This document shows, piece by piece, positions 62,475 to 64,000 of a stretch of 64,000 nt of DNA. Within the stretch, counting starts at the first letter, position 1; the number at the start of each line of letters is the position of its first letter. The notes below the pieces were generated by a model, which was not told where the DNA came from, ran no database searches, and saw only the letters and a list, made by a program, of their open reading frames with translations. The position numbers were made by a program, and so were the translations under genes. This DNA comes from Noviherbaspirillum saxi. Lineage in GTDB: Bacteria; Pseudomonadota; Gammaproteobacteria; Burkholderiales; Burkholderiaceae_D. The stretch covers positions 930,001 through 994,000 of the forward strand of contig NZ_QYUO01000001.1 of NCBI RefSeq assembly GCF_003591035.1, read 5' to 3'.

Positions 62475-62651
62475 ATGAGCAACGAAAAAAAGAGTACGCC
62501 TGAGGTAGGCAAGGGCGATCGTGAAGTCGTGCGCACCAAGGACTATCCGATAGGTATTGACGATATCGGCCTGCCGTCCGGAATGCCGCGCGACGAAGTA
62601 ACGAAGCTTCAGGATATCCAGGCTGATCCTGACAAGGTAAAAGGCAAATAG
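62475..62651 (+). CDS. Hypothetical 58-residue hydrophilic protein
   Basis: The ATG at 62475 has GGAG upstream. The peptide (MSNEKKSTPEVGKGDREVVR, ending DIQADPDKVKGK) is charged and contains the motif DYPIGIDDIGLPSGMPRDEV. The family is not recognised. The small size and composition suggest a soluble, perhaps disordered, protein. It lies in a cluster of similarly small genes. Confidence 0.6.
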   Translation: MSNEKKSTPEVGKGDREVVRTKDYPIGIDDIGLPSGMPRDEVTKLQDIQADPDKVKGK

Positions 62652-62742
62652 ATGTTGTCGGACGGACCGGATTCGTACGGCGTTTGTCAATTCGTTTGTC
62701 AATTCAAGCCAATAAATTAACTAACGATGCAGGAGAGTGCAT

Positions 62743-62994
62743 ATGGCAAGCAAGGCGGAATGCGACAAGTTCGCGGCGCAACTGGCCCAGCGGTTTCAGG
62801 AATACACCAAATGGGCGATCGGGCACTGGCCCAACAAGGATTTTCCATTATTGGAGTCGGATTTCAGTGCATCGCGGCGCGAGCTTAGTACTATTCTCGG
62901 GGCCAAGCTAAGTGAAGGCGAAGATCCCGCAACGCCAGCAGGAAATCCGGATGCCGGGCAGTTTCGCGATGTGACGCCGATGCCCTGGCCTTGA
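62743..62994 (+). CDS. Hypothetical 83-residue protein
   Basis: The ATG at 62743 is preceded by AGGAGA. The protein (MASKAECDKFAAQLAQRFQE, ending FRDVTPMPWP) has an amphipathic N-terminal helix and WPNKDFPLLESDFSASRREL. I recall similar uncharacterised proteins in Oxalobacteraceae, but cannot name a family. There is no membrane segment. It converges on the gene at 63156-63428. Confidence 0.65.
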   Translation: MASKAECDKFAAQLAQRFQEYTKWAIGHWPNKDFPLLESDFSASRRELSTILGAKLSEGEDPATPAGNPDAGQFRDVTPMPWP

Positions 62995-63111
62995 ATGAAT
63001 TCTACTTGGTTGGGTGGGTGCAGGCGCTGCGACGGCGATATTCCCTTCAAAGTGCGTCGTTATAGTTGGATTCCTTGGTAGTAGTTACGTAATGAGATAG
63101 GTGGGAAATAG

Positions 63112-63149
63112 GTGAACAGGCATGCCGTATGGACGGCATGCCTGTTCAC
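63112..63149. terminator. Perfect 17-bp inverted repeat between convergent genes
   Basis: Arms GTGAACAGGCATGCCGT / ACGGCATGCCTGTTCAC enclose the loop ATGG. The hairpin lies 7 bases before the end of the leftward gene and 117 bases after the rightward one. On the minus strand it is followed by CTATTTCCC, a weak T run, so it probably terminates the leftward transcript. Confidence 0.7.
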
Positions 63150-63155
63150 GCCACA

Positions 63156-63763
<608 letters not shown>

Positions 63764-64000
63764 ATGTCACCGGCCGAAATAATGAAAATCATTAAGGGAT
63801 ATGAGGCCAATGTGGATGCCTCATGGACAACCATGGTGCGTGAGCACGCACGATGCCTGTCTTCAATCGCGAATAAGCTTTCCGCTGAAGAACTTGCCGG
63901 CCTGATTGAGGTCGCTGCCGCGTCCTACCAGAAGGCCAGGCAGGAATACCAGGCCAGCGTTGAATATGATCTGCTGGTTTTGCGTTTGAATGCCGAAGCG
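63764..64000 (+). CDS. Hypothetical protein, N-terminal part (cut by window end)
   Basis: The ATG at 63764 is preceded by AAGAGGAA. The 79 codons present run off the right edge without a stop. The translation (MSPAEIMKIIKGYEANVDAS ...) is helix-forming and includes LSAEELAGLIEVAAASYQKA. The family is not recognised; it is a soluble protein, and neither length nor function can be judged. Confidence 0.6.
   Translation, partial: MSPAEIMKIIKGYEANVDASWTTMVREHARCLSSIANKLSAEELAGLIEVAAASYQKARQEYQASVEYDLLVLRLNAEA

Overview
The window looks like chromosome from a betaproteobacterium of the order Burkholderiales, most likely Oxalobacteraceae or a close relative. Supporting signs are the overall gene families, the Anbu-type protease operon, the TfpX/TfpZ pilin accessory protein, and the RecA/RecX, PurE/PurK and Pgk/Pyk/Fba arrangements. 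The genus call is inference. I saw no rRNA, tRNA, CRISPR array, prophage or complete insertion sequence. About 65 protein genes are supported, two of them cut by the window ends, and coding density is high.

Layout. At 0-1.2 kb lie the end of a chalcone isomerase-like gene and a beta-carbonic anhydrase. At 1.3-6.3 kb is a tightly overlapping leftward operon, hda - HAD hydrolase - pcnB - folK - DUF486 - deoxynucleoside kinase - panB, divergent from purM. At 7.6-11.9 kb is a leftward Anbu operon (circularly permuted ATP-grasp, alpha-E, transglutaminase-like, Anbu protease) interrupted by a 159-bp near-perfect palindromic MITE-like element. At 12-16.6 kb is a response regulator, histidine kinase, DUF4212 and sodium:solute symporter operon. 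At 16.7-21.6 kb are recA (with a clear LexA box), recX, a DUF2889 gene and sucCD. At 21.8-27.5 kb are a PP2C phosphatase, an FHA protein, and a type IV pilin behind a sigma-54-type promoter, followed by a methyltransferase, a membrane alkaline-phosphatase-superfamily enzyme and a TfpX/TfpZ pilin accessory protein. This stretch looks more A/T-rich than its surroundings.

At 27.5-33 kb are moaC, an M48 protease with TPR-like tail, a YheT-like hydrolase, small enzymes and ilvE. At 33.2-38.3 kb are azlCD and the glycolytic set pgk, pyk and fba. At 38.3-41.9 kb is purC-purE-purK-sua5. At 42-49.5 kb is an alpha-2-macroglobulin with an intact thioester motif, next to penicillin-binding protein 1C. 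At 49.5-56.4 kb is a mixed set: flavin reductase, a truncated XRE-type fragment, a GFA protein, msrA, cfa, pdxH and an MFS transporter. After tcdA comes a 0.68-kb non-coding block of nested inverted repeats (57.4-58.06 kb), then thpR, a GGDEF-EAL protein, and a group of very small hydrophilic proteins at the right end.

The strongest items for follow-up are the palindromic element that supplies the stop codon of the transglutaminase gene inside the Anbu operon, the pilin locus with two possible envelope- or pilin-modifying enzymes, and the nested repeat block whose two hairpins keep the same loop but have different, internally paired stems.
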